Shown here one piece after another: positions 23,012 to 30,992 of a stretch of DNA of 64,000 bases. Both the position numbers and the translations under genes were made by a program. Numbering within the stretch: position 1 is the first letter of the stretch; each line of letters begins with the position of its first letter. The stretch is from an uncultured Peptococcaceae bacterium (GTDB lineage: Bacteria > Bacillota > Peptococcia > Peptococcales > Peptococcaceae), in NCBI GenBank assembly GCA_902492275.1, contig CABUKW010000002.1:1-64000 (forward strand), given 5' to 3'. The notes below the pieces were generated by a model that saw only the letters and a program-made list of their open reading frames with translations, did not search any database and was not told where the DNA came from.

Positions 23012-23967
23012 CGGCTATCCTCCTGCAAATTGGCAGAAAGCCTCTGCGCTTCCACTTCCTCCGGCAGATAATCCTGATAACCGCCAGCAAAAAAGGTGCT
23101 GCCATGCATCCAATATTCGCGGTTTTGTCCCTGCTTTTCCTGACAATAACGCCGGATGGCCTGCTCCATGCGCGCCTCGCCCTGGGCCACCACTTGGGCG
23201 ATCTGCGTTTTTGTCAGTTTGTAACGGCCTTTTTTGATTGGATAAAGCTGCCACAAACGTTCAAAGATGTCCTGCTGCCGGCGCCAATTCACCGGCTGCT
23301 CTCCGGCAGGGCCGTCAGACTGCGCGCTTGCCAATCTGCCTTCTGCGCCAGTCTGCTGTTCTGCTCTGTTGTGAGATCTTGTTTCCTGCTTTGCATTTTT
23401 ATCATTTTTTACATGTTTATCATGCTTTATATTCTTTACTTTCTTTACATTCTTGTCTGTGGCTGGCATCTGGTTCTCATCTGGCTGATCTGTGGCTGCA
23501 ATCTGGTTTTCATCTGGCTGACCTGCGGTTTCGTGTTGGTTCTCATCAGGCTGCTGTATGGTTTTATGCTGACGTTCCTCTGGCTGATATAGGGCCGCGT
23601 TCTGACTGTCATCTGCTGTCTGGACCGCTTCTTCCTCTGCATTGTCCTTCTGATAAAAATTCCAATTCACAACCGTTACCACAGATTGCCGTCCTTGCTG
23701 TCCCATCTCAATGGAGCCGCATTGCACCAACTGCCCCATCACCGCCCGCAATTTTCCTTCTCCCATATTTAACTGCTGACTGACAGCCTTGCGGCCATAC
23801 AGCAACTGTCCCGGCTGCAGCTCTACCATCTGCCGCCCCACCGGCACCTTCCGCGCTTTATGATTTGCTTTCAGCAGACAATACATCCACACCCGCAATA
23901 AATCTCCGTCTGCAAATATGCCATGCTCCAATAAGCTGCGGTCGACCTTAATCCATCCTTGTGTCAT
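22993..23967 (-). CDS. DnaD-like replication protein with peptide repeats
   Basis: 324 residues. Residues 1-105 look like the winged-helix N-terminus of DnaD or phage replisome organisers (GWIKVDRSLLEHGIFADGD, LQPGQLLYGRKAVSQQLNM). Residues 128-171 are four tandem 11-residue units beginning QPDENQ, followed by a Lys-rich stretch. Residues 225-310 resemble the C-terminal DNA-binding region of such proteins (FERLWQLYPIKKGRYK, EYWMHGSTFFAGGYQDYL). ATG at 23967 has GGAG 9 bases upstream; ATG at 23982 has no clear site. With the overlapping DnaC-like gene it forms a helicase-loading pair. Its promoter touches the repeat array at 24081-24174. Confidence 0.75.
   Translation of the reverse strand: MTQGWIKVDRSLLEHGIFADGDLLRVWMYCLLKANHKARKVPVGRQMVELQPGQLLYGRKAVSQQLNMGEGKLRAVMGQLVQCGSIEMGQQGRQSVVTVVNWNFYQKDNAEEEAVQTADDSQNAALYQPEERQHKTIQQPDENQHETAGQPDENQIAATDQPDENQMPATDKNVKKVKNIKHDKHVKNDKNAKQETRSHNRAEQQTGAEGRLASAQSDGPAGEQPVNWRRQQDIFERLWQLYPIKKGRYKLTKTQIAQVVAQGEARMEQAIRRYCQEKQGQNREYWMHGSTFFAGGYQDYLPEEVEAQRLSANLQEDSRWEGLF
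23455..23586. repeat. Four 33-bp tandem repeats inside the DnaD-like gene
   Basis: In-frame repeats of 33 bp encode QPEERQHKTIQ and three further units starting QPDENQ. They form the linker between the DNA-binding ends and are the kind of repeat that changes copy number between strains. Confidence 0.85.
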
Positions 23968-24076
23968 CTTCTCTCGCTCCATTCTTTTTATGGTTTGTTG
24001 CAGCCGGTCTTTCCAATTTCGGTACCATTTTAACCCTTGCTGCTTTTGCCTTCAGCATAAAGTATTTTTCTATATC

Positions 24077-24174
24077 AGTCAAAGCAGGTTAATCAACAAA
24101 TTTCAGGTTAATTTTTGCAATTAACCTGCTTTTTTGTGAATTAACCTGCTTTTTTGTCGATTAACCTACTTTGC
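24077..24174. repeat. Iteron-like array of five ATTAACCTG motifs at 20-bp spacing
   Basis: Copies: two reading AGGTTAAT (in 24081-24093 and 24101-24113) and three reading ATTAACCT (24120-24127, 24140-24147, 24160-24167; the last has one change in the following base). Units of each orientation are exactly 20 bp apart, about two turns of DNA, so all lie on one face; the two groups mirror each other around 24116. Copies three and four also share the next 10 bases (GCTTTTTTGT). The first copy touches a minus-strand -35 TTGACT (24077-24082), with -10 TATGCT 17 bases on, for the DnaD-like gene. Array of operators or an origin-like site; not DnaA boxes. Confidence 0.75.
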
Positions 24175-24249
24175 AAAAAAATTTTTAAGTCAACCAATAG
24201 GGATAGCGGGGAAGGTCTATCTTTTAGGTAAAAATTTTTTAAAAAAATA

Positions 24250-24289
24250 AAAACCATAGCCCGCTTTCCAGACAAGCGGCTATGGTTTT
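24250..24289 (-). terminator. RNase J gene terminator
   Basis: Stem AAAACCATAGCC..GCTT with AAGC..GGCTATGGTTTT (24250-24265, 24274-24289), one bulged C, followed on the minus strand by TTATTTTTTT. A perfect 16-base palindrome, GAAGCTGCGCAGCTTC, sits at 24293-24308 right after the stop codon. Confidence 0.8.
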
Positions 24290-24309
24290 TCTGAAGCTGC
24301 GCAGCTTCG

Positions 24310-25980
24310 TTAGATTTCCTGAATGATAGGCAAAATCATCGGTCTGCGCCGTGTTTTTTCATAAAGATATTTACTCAGACTGTCGCGCAAGCCGGTCTTT
24401 AAGCTGGACCAGTCTACAATATTGCGCTCCAGATATTTTTCCAAGGTCTGCGCCACCCGTTCTTTGGCGCCGGACATCAATTCGTCGGCCTCCCGCACGT
24501 ACACAAAGCCGCGGGATACAATATCGGGCCCGGCTGCAATGGTTTTGTGTTCTCTGTCCAGCGTTACCACTACAATTAAAATGCCGTCCTGCGAGAGCTG
24601 CTTACGGTCCCGCAATACGATATTGCCAACATCGCCTACGCCTAAACCGTCGATTAGCACTCGGCCTGCCGTTACCTTGCCGGTAATGGCGCCTTTCTGG
24701 TCGTTTAACGTAATGACGCTGCCGTTTTCGGCGATAAATACGTTTTCTTCCGGCATACCCACTTCCACCGCCAGCTGCTTATGCTTCACCAGCATACGGT
24801 ATTCGCCATGCACTGGGATGAAATATTTAGGCTTCACCAGATTAATCATCATTTTTAATTCTTCCCGACAGGCATGACCGGAAGTATGCACACCGTTGTT
24901 GGAGCCGGCAATCACCCTGGCCCCTAACCGATAAAGCATATCGATAACCCGGGATACCAGCTTCTCATTGCCCGGAATCGGAGAGGCGGACAGAATGACA
25001 GTGTCTCCCTCCTCGATTTTCACCCGACGATGGTCAGACATGGCCATACGGGTCAACGCCGACATGGGCTCGCCCTGACTGCCGGTGGTCAATAACACCA
25101 CTTCGTTGCGGGGATAGTGATCCAGTTCATCCAACTCGATTAGAGTATTATCCGGCACCTGCAAATAGCCTAACTCCTGGGCCACATTGGCGATATTCAC
25201 CATACTGCGGCCAGCAATGGCCACCTTGCGGCCATACTCGCAGGCTGCGTTAATTACCTGCTGAATGCGATGCACGTTGGAGGCAAAAGTTGCCACCACA
25301 ATGCGCTCCTTGGCGCTGCGAAAAATATTATCAAAATTCTCTCCAACTGATTTTTCCGAGGTACTGTAGCCAGGCCGTTCCACATTGGTACTGTCGGACA
25401 AAAAGGCCCGAACGCCTTTGTTTCCCAATTCGGCAATACGCTGATAGTCGATGGAATGACCATCAACCGGTGTTTGGTCAAATTTAAAGTCGCCGGAATG
25501 AAAAATAATGCCGTACGGCGTGTGTACCGCTACAGAAACTGCGTCCGGAATGCTGTGACAGGTGCGAATCAGTTCCACCCGAAAAGAACCGACCTTAAAC
25601 TCCTGCCGCGGCTTTACCACGTGTAATCTCGGCGTATTGACAAAGGTAGTTTCTTTCAGCTTTGTCTCAATTAAGCCGATGGTCAGCTTCATGCTGTAAA
25701 CAGGCACGTTGATTTCACGCAGCAGATAAGGCAGACCACCAATGTGGTCTTCATGTCCGTGGGTAATCACCACCCCTTTTACCATATCTCTGTTTTCCAG
25801 CAGATAGCTGATGTCTGGAATAACGATATCGATGCCCAGCAGTTCTTCCTCCGGAAACATCAGTCCGGCATCGATAATCAAAATTTCATTGTCACATTTG
25901 ATTGCCGTCATATTTTTCCCGATTTCTCCTAATCCGCCCAAAGGAATAATACTGACGCCATCATGATTTTTACTCTTAAT
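24310..25980 (-). CDS. rnj: Ribonuclease J
   Basis: 556 residues from the proposed start, equal to typical RNase J. Metallo-beta-lactamase/beta-CASP fold: LGGLGEIGKNM at the N-terminus, THGHEDHIGG near residue 78 for the two metals, and the C-terminal domain. It cleaves and trims RNA 5' to 3' in mRNA decay and rRNA maturation. The start is odd: a full AAGGAGG lies 9 bases before an in-frame ATT (25978-25980), while the only standard in-frame start, GTG at 26013, has no ribosome site and would place AAGGAGG inside the coding sequence. I therefore propose ATT, known from a few genes such as infC. Monocistronic, with a terminator after it. Confidence 0.9.
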   Translation of the reverse strand: MKSKNHDGVSIIPLGGLGEIGKNMTAIKCDNEILIIDAGLMFPEEELLGIDIVIPDISYLLENRDMVKGVVITHGHEDHIGGLPYLLREINVPVYSMKLTIGLIETKLKETTFVNTPRLHVVKPRQEFKVGSFRVELIRTCHSIPDAVSVAVHTPYGIIFHSGDFKFDQTPVDGHSIDYQRIAELGNKGVRAFLSDSTNVERPGYSTSEKSVGENFDNIFRSAKERIVVATFASNVHRIQQVINAACEYGRKVAIAGRSMVNIANVAQELGYLQVPDNTLIELDELDHYPRNEVVLLTTGSQGEPMSALTRMAMSDHRRVKIEEGDTVILSASPIPGNEKLVSRVIDMLYRLGARVIAGSNNGVHTSGHACREELKMMINLVKPKYFIPVHGEYRMLVKHKQLAVEVGMPEENVFIAENGSVITLNDQKGAITGKVTAGRVLIDGLGVGDVGNIVLRDRKQLSQDGILIVVVTLDREHKTIAAGPDIVSRGFVYVREADELMSGAKERVAQTLEKYLERNIVDWSSLKTGLRDSLSKYLYEKTRRRPMILPIIQEI

Positions 25981-26142
25981 GACTGTAAACCTCCTTACTG
26001 TTGATTTTTTCACCGACCAAACTAACTATTCTATTATATGCTATTTTCGCCGTAATAACAAGCCGAAAAGGGAAAAAATACAACTGGTACCAAACAAAAT
26101 TATCAATGGGTACTCCAGTACCACTGCCAGACATAAAAAAAA

Positions 26143-26182
26143 CTGCTGCATAAAAGCCAATCACCGGCTCTTATGCAACAGC
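26143..26182 (-). terminator. Terminator of the TRAP operon
   Basis: Stem CTG.TGCATAA.AGCC with GGCT.TTATGCA.CAG (26143-26157, 26165-26182, two bulges), followed on the minus strand by eight T. It lies 25 bases past the dctP stop codon. Confidence 0.85.
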
Positions 26183-26206
26183 CCAAAAACGGATTCTGTT
26201 TCCGTT

Positions 26207-27286
26207 TTAATTTGCCTGTGCCGCTTCTAAGGAATCCAGCAACACGGTACCCAGACCATTGACCTGCGTATCGATATCTGCATTCAGCTGCTGTACAGCA
26301 TCCAATGCCAAAACTTCATCAAAGAAGCTGTCATCGTAGGTGATAATGGTCATGCCGCCTTCTTCCAAGGTAGCTTTGTTTTCGGCGTCAATATCGGCCA
26401 ACTGCGGACGCATTTCTGCCAGAGCCTGCTGTACAGCCTCATTTAAGGCTTCCTGATACAGCGGGTCTAAGCTTTCGTAAGCGTCTTTGTTAATGCAAAT
26501 CTGGTTGGCGTACAGAATATGGTTGGTGCAGGCCAGTACCGACTGCACTTCGTTAAAGTTGGAGCCTACAATGGTATCGGCTGCATTTTCTTCGGCGTCA
26601 ATGGTGCCATTTTGCAGCGCAATGTATAATTCCCCAAAGGCCAGCGGTGTCGGTTCAGCGCCGATGGCTGTCCAGAACTGCATGTGGTTGTTGTTGCTCA
26701 TGGTACGAATTTGCAAGCCCTTGAAATCTGCCAGTGTGTTCAGTTCTATATTGGCAGTCGTTAAACGATACGTTGCATTCTGCAGAATGCCCAGATAATG
26801 ATAGCCGGCATTTTCGTAAGCAGTTGCCAGTGCATTGCGGAATTCGGAATCTTCACCGTTTAATACAGCGTCGATGGTATCGCCGTCATATTTGGAGAAG
26901 GCCATTGGCATATCGAACACAGCCATTTCCGGCACAAAGGATACAATAGGCGCAGTCTGACAAACCACGATTTGAATATCGTTGGATTGCATCTGACGGA
27001 GAATATCTTCATCGCCGCCTAAATCGCCATTAGGATGATAATCGATGGTCAATTTACCGCCTGTAATTTCTTCCACATTGGACGCTACCAATTCGCCAAA
27101 AATCTGGCCTGCCGCACCCTTCCCGGTGGAATCGGCGCCAATCAGTTCAACGGCTTCCAGGTCTGCATATTTGGATGCGTCTTCGCCTTCTGCACTGCCG
27201 GACTGCCCGGCATCGGAGCCGCCGCAGCCAAATAAGGAAACGGACATGGCGGCAACCAATAACAATGATACTACTTTCTTCTTCAT
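26207..27286 (-). CDS. dctP: TRAP transporter substrate-binding lipoprotein DctP
   Basis: 359 residues. A signal with lipobox LFGC (Cys21) shows it is lipid-anchored outside the membrane, usual for Gram-positive-type TRAP binding proteins. The mature part has the DctP fold; the conserved Arg that holds the carboxylate of the substrate is in the LQIRTMSN segment near residue 190, so the ligand is probably an organic acid. ATG at 27286 with AGGGGG 7 bases upstream. Last gene of the operon that starts with a shikimate-dehydrogenase paralogue. Confidence 0.92.
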   Translation of the reverse strand: MKKKVVSLLLVAAMSVSLFGCGGSDAGQSGSAEGEDASKYADLEAVELIGADSTGKGAAGQIFGELVASNVEEITGGKLTIDYHPNGDLGGDEDILRQMQSNDIQIVVCQTAPIVSFVPEMAVFDMPMAFSKYDGDTIDAVLNGEDSEFRNALATAYENAGYHYLGILQNATYRLTTANIELNTLADFKGLQIRTMSNNNHMQFWTAIGAEPTPLAFGELYIALQNGTIDAEENAADTIVGSNFNEVQSVLACTNHILYANQICINKDAYESLDPLYQEALNEAVQQALAEMRPQLADIDAENKATLEEGGMTIITYDDSFFDEVLALDAVQQLNADIDTQVNGLGTVLLDSLEAAQAN

Positions 27287-27319
27287 GGATATACCCCCTA
27301 AAAAATTTTATTCTGCGAA

Positions 27320-28624
27320 TCATAGAAGATTCGGAAGAAACGTTGAAAACCATGGCACATACACAATCACCAGCAGCGCCACTAAAAAGGTAATGATAAA
27401 GGGAACTGCCCGCCGCGCAACGGCCATGGGCTTTTCCTCTGAAATATTGCCGGCTACAAACAAATCCAGGCCAAACGGCGGCGTAGCCAGCCCGATAGAC
27501 AGGCAACATACCAGAATAACGCCGAAATGAACCGGATCAACGCCCAGCGCTTCCATAGCAGGCAGCAGAATGGGCGCCAAAATGATAATGGCTGGACCGG
27601 TATCCATCACCATGCCCAACAGCAGGAAAATGACCACCAGTACGGTAAGCGCTGTAAAGCTGGAATGGAAATTATTCAAAATAAAGGCTTCTACCACCTT
27701 GGTAGCTTTGGTTAAGGACAACACCCGTCCAAAGGCCGTGGCAAAGGCCAGCACAAAAGCCAGACCGCCGTAGGTTTTGATGGATTCGCATAAAAACGGA
27801 ATAATTTCTTTTATCCGAATAGAACGATAAATCAATAAAGACACCAGCAGTGCATAAAATACCGAAACCGTAGCTGCTTCTGTCGGCGTGAAATAACCGG
27901 TATAAATGCCGCCCAGCACAATCACCGGACACAATAAGGCCCAGAAACTATCCAGAAACAAACGGAGAAAGCCCCGTAAGCCGCCGGAGCGCAGCTGCCG
28001 CATCCGAACTTCAATCTGCGCTTTGTCTTCTCCATGCAGCAGACAATAAATCACCGCATAGACCATCAAAAACAAACCAATCAAAATACCTGGCAGAATA
28101 CCGCCTAAAAACAAATCGCCGGTAGAAACGCCGGTGGCCAGCGAATACAAAACAAAGGGAATCGACGGCGGAATAATCACGCCCAATCCGCCGGCAACTG
28201 CCACTAACCCAGCAGACCATTTTTTATCATAGCCTAATTCGCTCAAAAAAGGAATACACATGGAGCCTACCGCCGCAGTGGTGGCCGGTCCCGAACCGGA
28301 AATGGCGCCGTAAAACAGACAGGTTAAAATCACGGCACAGGGCAAGCCGCCCGGCAAACGACCGACAAAATAGGCAAAGAAGTTGAACAGCTTTTTGGAA
28401 ATGCCGCCCTTGGCCATAATCACGCCGCCTAAAATAAACAGCGGCACCGCCAAAATTGGCGTCGAGTTGGCGCCGGAAAAGGTATTGTTTAACAACTGCA
28501 CCATAGAGCCGCCCTTGTCCATCAAGAAAATCGGAGCGGCAGAGCCCAAAATCATACTGACCGCAATAGGCATGGACAATACGATGGCTGCCAGAAATAC
28601 GCCAAATACTAAGAGAGCCGCCAT
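27320..28624 (-). CDS. dctM: TRAP transporter large permease DctM
   Basis: 434 residues with about 12 membrane helices and the DctM signature (PSIPFVLYSLATGVSTGDLFLGGILPG). It carries out sodium-driven uptake of the acid delivered by DctP. Its ATG at 28624 overlaps the dctQ stop codon in TAATG, so translation is coupled; GGGGG lies 8 bases upstream. Confidence 0.93.
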   Translation of the reverse strand: MAALLVFGVFLAAIVLSMPIAVSMILGSAAPIFLMDKGGSMVQLLNNTFSGANSTPILAVPLFILGGVIMAKGGISKKLFNFFAYFVGRLPGGLPCAVILTCLFYGAISGSGPATTAAVGSMCIPFLSELGYDKKWSAGLVAVAGGLGVIIPPSIPFVLYSLATGVSTGDLFLGGILPGILIGLFLMVYAVIYCLLHGEDKAQIEVRMRQLRSGGLRGFLRLFLDSFWALLCPVIVLGGIYTGYFTPTEAATVSVFYALLVSLLIYRSIRIKEIIPFLCESIKTYGGLAFVLAFATAFGRVLSLTKATKVVEAFILNNFHSSFTALTVLVVIFLLLGMVMDTGPAIIILAPILLPAMEALGVDPVHFGVILVCCLSIGLATPPFGLDLFVAGNISEEKPMAVARRAVPFIITFLVALLVIVYVPWFSTFLPNLL

Positions 28625-29184
28625 TATTCATCGCCCCCTTTTACGCTGAAAGTTTCTGCCTTGGCGTCAAGCATCGCCTGTTCTGTCGTGTTTAATTCTT
28701 TCTCGTGGAAATGCAGCGTATGAATACAAACCTGCTGCACACCGCGCAGGGTGCCCAGCACAAAGCCAATCAGCATAACGCTGTAAACAATCCACATGGG
28801 CCACAGCATGGCCGGCGACAATTCATTGCTGGCTTTGATGTTGCCCACCACAACCACCGAATAAAAGGCCAGCACAGCCATGCACAGCGTTGTAACCACA
28901 TAAACCGAAATATTCAGCACTTTCATGACTTTTTCCGGCAAAATATCCAGCAGCGCCGTTACCCGCAGCATATTGCCCATACGCAACGTATAGGGCAGCG
29001 ACAAAAATACGCTCCACACCCAACAGAACCGGCAAAATTCCTCAGCCCAAGTCAACGAAGGTATCCACGGCACCTTCCGGATAATTACCTGCAAAAAGCT
29101 GACGCAGGCAATTATCACCAGCAAGATGGCCAACAGGGTTTCCTCCAGATGGGCGTCCAACCATCGAATGACTTTCATAAACAT
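28624..29184 (-). CDS. dctQ: TRAP transporter small permease DctQ
   Basis: 186 residues with four membrane helices and the conserved WAEEFCRFCWVW segment of the DctQ family. It forms the permease complex with DctM. Two ATG codons, 29184 and 29178, lie after GAGGAGAGG; either could be used. A 12-bp imperfect hairpin separates it from the dehydrogenase gene upstream. Confidence 0.9.
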   Translation of the reverse strand: MFMKVIRWLDAHLEETLLAILLVIIACVSFLQVIIRKVPWIPSLTWAEEFCRFCWVWSVFLSLPYTLRMGNMLRVTALLDILPEKVMKVLNISVYVVTTLCMAVLAFYSVVVVGNIKASNELSPAMLWPMWIVYSVMLIGFVLGTLRGVQQVCIHTLHFHEKELNTTEQAMLDAKAETFSVKGGDE

Positions 29185-29195
29185 CCTCTCCTCAT

Positions 29196-29223
29196 AAAGC
29201 CCTGTCCGTCAGGACAGCTCTTT
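29196..29223 (-). other. Hairpin over the stop codon inside the TRAP operon
   Basis: On the minus strand AAAGAGCTGTCC, 4-base loop, GGACAGGGCTTT (10 of 12 pairs) spans the stop codon of the dehydrogenase gene. No T run follows, so it is more likely an mRNA processing or stabilising element than a terminator. Its left arm is nearly that of the terminator at 14126-14154. Confidence 0.4.
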
Positions 29224-30069
29224 TAAAATCTGCAATAGCTCCTGCCGCATTGCCTCCACAGGGGCCGCCTTGCCCGTCCACAGCTCAATCTGCGCAGCGC
29301 CCTGATAGAGCGACATGCCCAATCCGTTTAAAATCCGGCAGTGTTTTTCTTCCGCATCCAGCAAAAACTGCGTTTTCTCCGGATTATAACACGCATCAAA
29401 ATAGAACTGATTTTGACGAATATATTCCTTTGGCAGAGGATTTTGTCCGATTGTGGCGCCCATACCAACGCCGCTGGCGTTGATGATGACGTCGCACTGG
29501 GCCGTTTGCCCATACTGACCATAGGGCACAAACTCCGCTATAGGCTCAAAATTTTGATTCATATCCTGCACCAACGCTTTGGCGCTTTCTGCAAAAATAT
29601 CGGTGATATAAATCTTCTTGGCATGATGATAGGCCAAAATAAAACAAATAGCCCGGCCTACGCCTCCACTGCCGATACAGAAAAACGTATTTTTTGTTAC
29701 GTCAATCTGTCCTTCTTCGGTCAGAGATTTGTAAAAACCGGACCCGTCCGTATTATAACCTACCAGTCTACCGTTCTCCGATTTTACTACCGTGTTGCAA
29801 CTGCCCATCTTTGCACAAAATGGATCCAGCTCATCTAAATACTTTAAAATTTCCACCTTATTCGGCTTGGTTACTGCAAATCCGGCAAAATTCATGTACC
29901 GGATGCCATTGACAATATCGCCCAAATGACTTTGATCTGTCTCCGTATAGAAATAGAGCATATCCAGCCCCGCCGCTCGATAGCCTTTGTTTTGCATCCT
30001 GGCCGCGTAAGACTGCCCCAAAGGCGTTCCCAATAAGGTAACCAGCTTGGTATTCACGTTTATATCCAT
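29209..30069 (-). CDS. Divergent shikimate dehydrogenase paralogue
   Basis: 286 residues with the complete two-domain shikimate/quinate dehydrogenase fold: NTDGSGF (catalytic Asp), nucleotide motif GSGGVGRAI and the C-terminal GLGMSLYQGA. The N-terminal substrate loop is altered: GTPLGQSYAARM in place of the standard GxPxxHSxSPxMHN, and AVTKPNK in place of NVTxPHK (a Lys is kept). The window also has a standard aroE at 57733-58596, so this copy is not needed for aromatic synthesis. Placed first in a TRAP operon, it probably oxidises or reduces the imported acid, such as quinate, shikimate or a relative. ATG at 30069 with AAGGA 9 bases upstream. Confidence 0.8.
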   Translation of the reverse strand: MDINVNTKLVTLLGTPLGQSYAARMQNKGYRAAGLDMLYFYTETDQSHLGDIVNGIRYMNFAGFAVTKPNKVEILKYLDELDPFCAKMGSCNTVVKSENGRLVGYNTDGSGFYKSLTEEGQIDVTKNTFFCIGSGGVGRAICFILAYHHAKKIYITDIFAESAKALVQDMNQNFEPIAEFVPYGQYGQTAQCDVIINASGVGMGATIGQNPLPKEYIRQNQFYFDACYNPEKTQFLLDAEEKHCRILNGLGMSLYQGAAQIELWTGKAAPVEAMRQELLQILKELS

Positions 30070-30105
30070 ACTACACAATCCTTCTTTTCCTGCAATTCTA
30101 CCCTA

Positions 30106-30138
30106 CTGCAATAGCTTCAACACATTAAAGTATTGCAG
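30106..30138 (-). promoter_or_regulatory. Inverted repeat in the leader of the TRAP operon
   Basis: CTGCAATA (30106-30113) and TATTGCAG (30131-30138) form a perfect 8-bp inverted repeat around 17 bases, between the -10 box and the first gene. It may be a regulator site just after the transcription start or an RNA hairpin. Confidence 0.45.
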
Positions 30139-30150
30139 CACTTCGATTTT

Positions 30151-30178
30151 ATTATAACACACTTTTTTAAAAAGTGAA
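30151..30178 (-). promoter_or_regulatory. Promoter of the TRAP operon with palindrome
   Basis: Minus-strand -10 TATAAT (30151-30156) and -35 TTCACT (30173-30178) with 16 bases between. A 17-base palindrome, CACTTTTTTAAAAAGTG (30160-30176), fills the spacer and touches the -35, a typical repressor position. Confidence 0.5.
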
Positions 30179-30231
30179 CCCATTTTTATTCACGATTTTG
30201 AATAGAACAAATAATTTTCGATAATAGAAAA

Positions 30232-30265
30232 ACGACAGAAAAGCCATACCAAGCTATCCTGTCGT
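30232..30265 (-). terminator. Terminator of the lipoprotein gene
   Basis: Stem ACGACAG/CTGTCGT with an inner AGC/GCT, followed on the minus strand by TTTTCTATT. It lies 68 bases past the lipoprotein stop codon. Confidence 0.65.
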
Positions 30266-30332
30266 CCTATGCGGCATATTGGTTAAACAATCTCTCTCAA
30301 CATTATGCGTTTTATATGCAGCAGACATATTC

Positions 30333-30908
30333 TCAGCTAGACGCTTCTACCACCACTTGCCGGAGATTATCGCCGTGTAAATCGCTGATTTCTACCTTCA
30401 CGCCCTTCGGCACATAGGCAATGTTTTGAATTTGCTCTTCCGCACCGGTTTCATACAGCACCACATCTTTTTTGTTCAACACCCGAGAAGGCTCCTTGTC
30501 CTTGGCATAATCTACCACATAAATCAAGGTATCCAAATCATCGTTTTGCCAGATAAATTGTTTGCCGTATTGCTCATACACATAAATCTCCCGCACCACA
30601 TCATACACGGCCAAGTACAACTCCTGACTGTTGCTGCCGCTCAGGCTGCCTTCTATGGCAACCTTGTTCTGCTCTACCCACCGGCAGCGCACAATAGCAC
30701 GTACATATTCATTTTTTTCTACCAAGTCCACCTGCTTGCCTGCAGCCTCCACCACCGTGCCCGACACACGGATGCCCGCATCAGCCACCGGCTCTTCCGC
30801 TGCCTCTTCCTGCTCCAATTCCGATTCTGCCGGATTTACTGCAGCACAGCCCGTCGCTCCCGCAAACAATAGACAGAGCAGCAAAAGCATGATGAATGTT
30901 CTTTGCAT
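30333..30908 (-). CDS. Lipoprotein of unknown function
   Basis: 191 residues. The first 21 form a lipoprotein signal with lipobox AGATGC, then an acidic linker rich in Glu and Ala, then a compact beta-rich domain (residues 45-191) that I do not recognise. It contains a DLVEKNEYVRAIVRCRWVEQN segment and ends in VEASS. It should be anchored outside the membrane. ATG at 30908 with AAAGGAG 7 bases upstream. The three genes upstream on the same strand (unknown 179-residue protein, folD) may or may not be co-transcribed; an 84-base gap lies between. Confidence 0.7.
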   Translation of the reverse strand: MQRTFIMLLLLCLLFAGATGCAAVNPAESELEQEEAAEEPVADAGIRVSGTVVEAAGKQVDLVEKNEYVRAIVRCRWVEQNKVAIEGSLSGSNSQELYLAVYDVVREIYVYEQYGKQFIWQNDDLDTLIYVVDYAKDKEPSRVLNKKDVVLYETGAEEQIQNIAYVPKGVKVEISDLHGDNLRQVVVEASS

Positions 30909-30992
30909 ACCTGTACTCCTTTATTTTCTGTGATTGAAACGCCGATCATTGCTTTCATTTTATGCAAGAATGCCATTCTTATGCCAAGCATT

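Noticed and set aside
24077..24174. Possible CRISPR array because of regular 20-bp spacing
   Set aside because: Repeat core is only about 9 bp, units come in both orientations, spacers are short and alike, and no cas genes are near.
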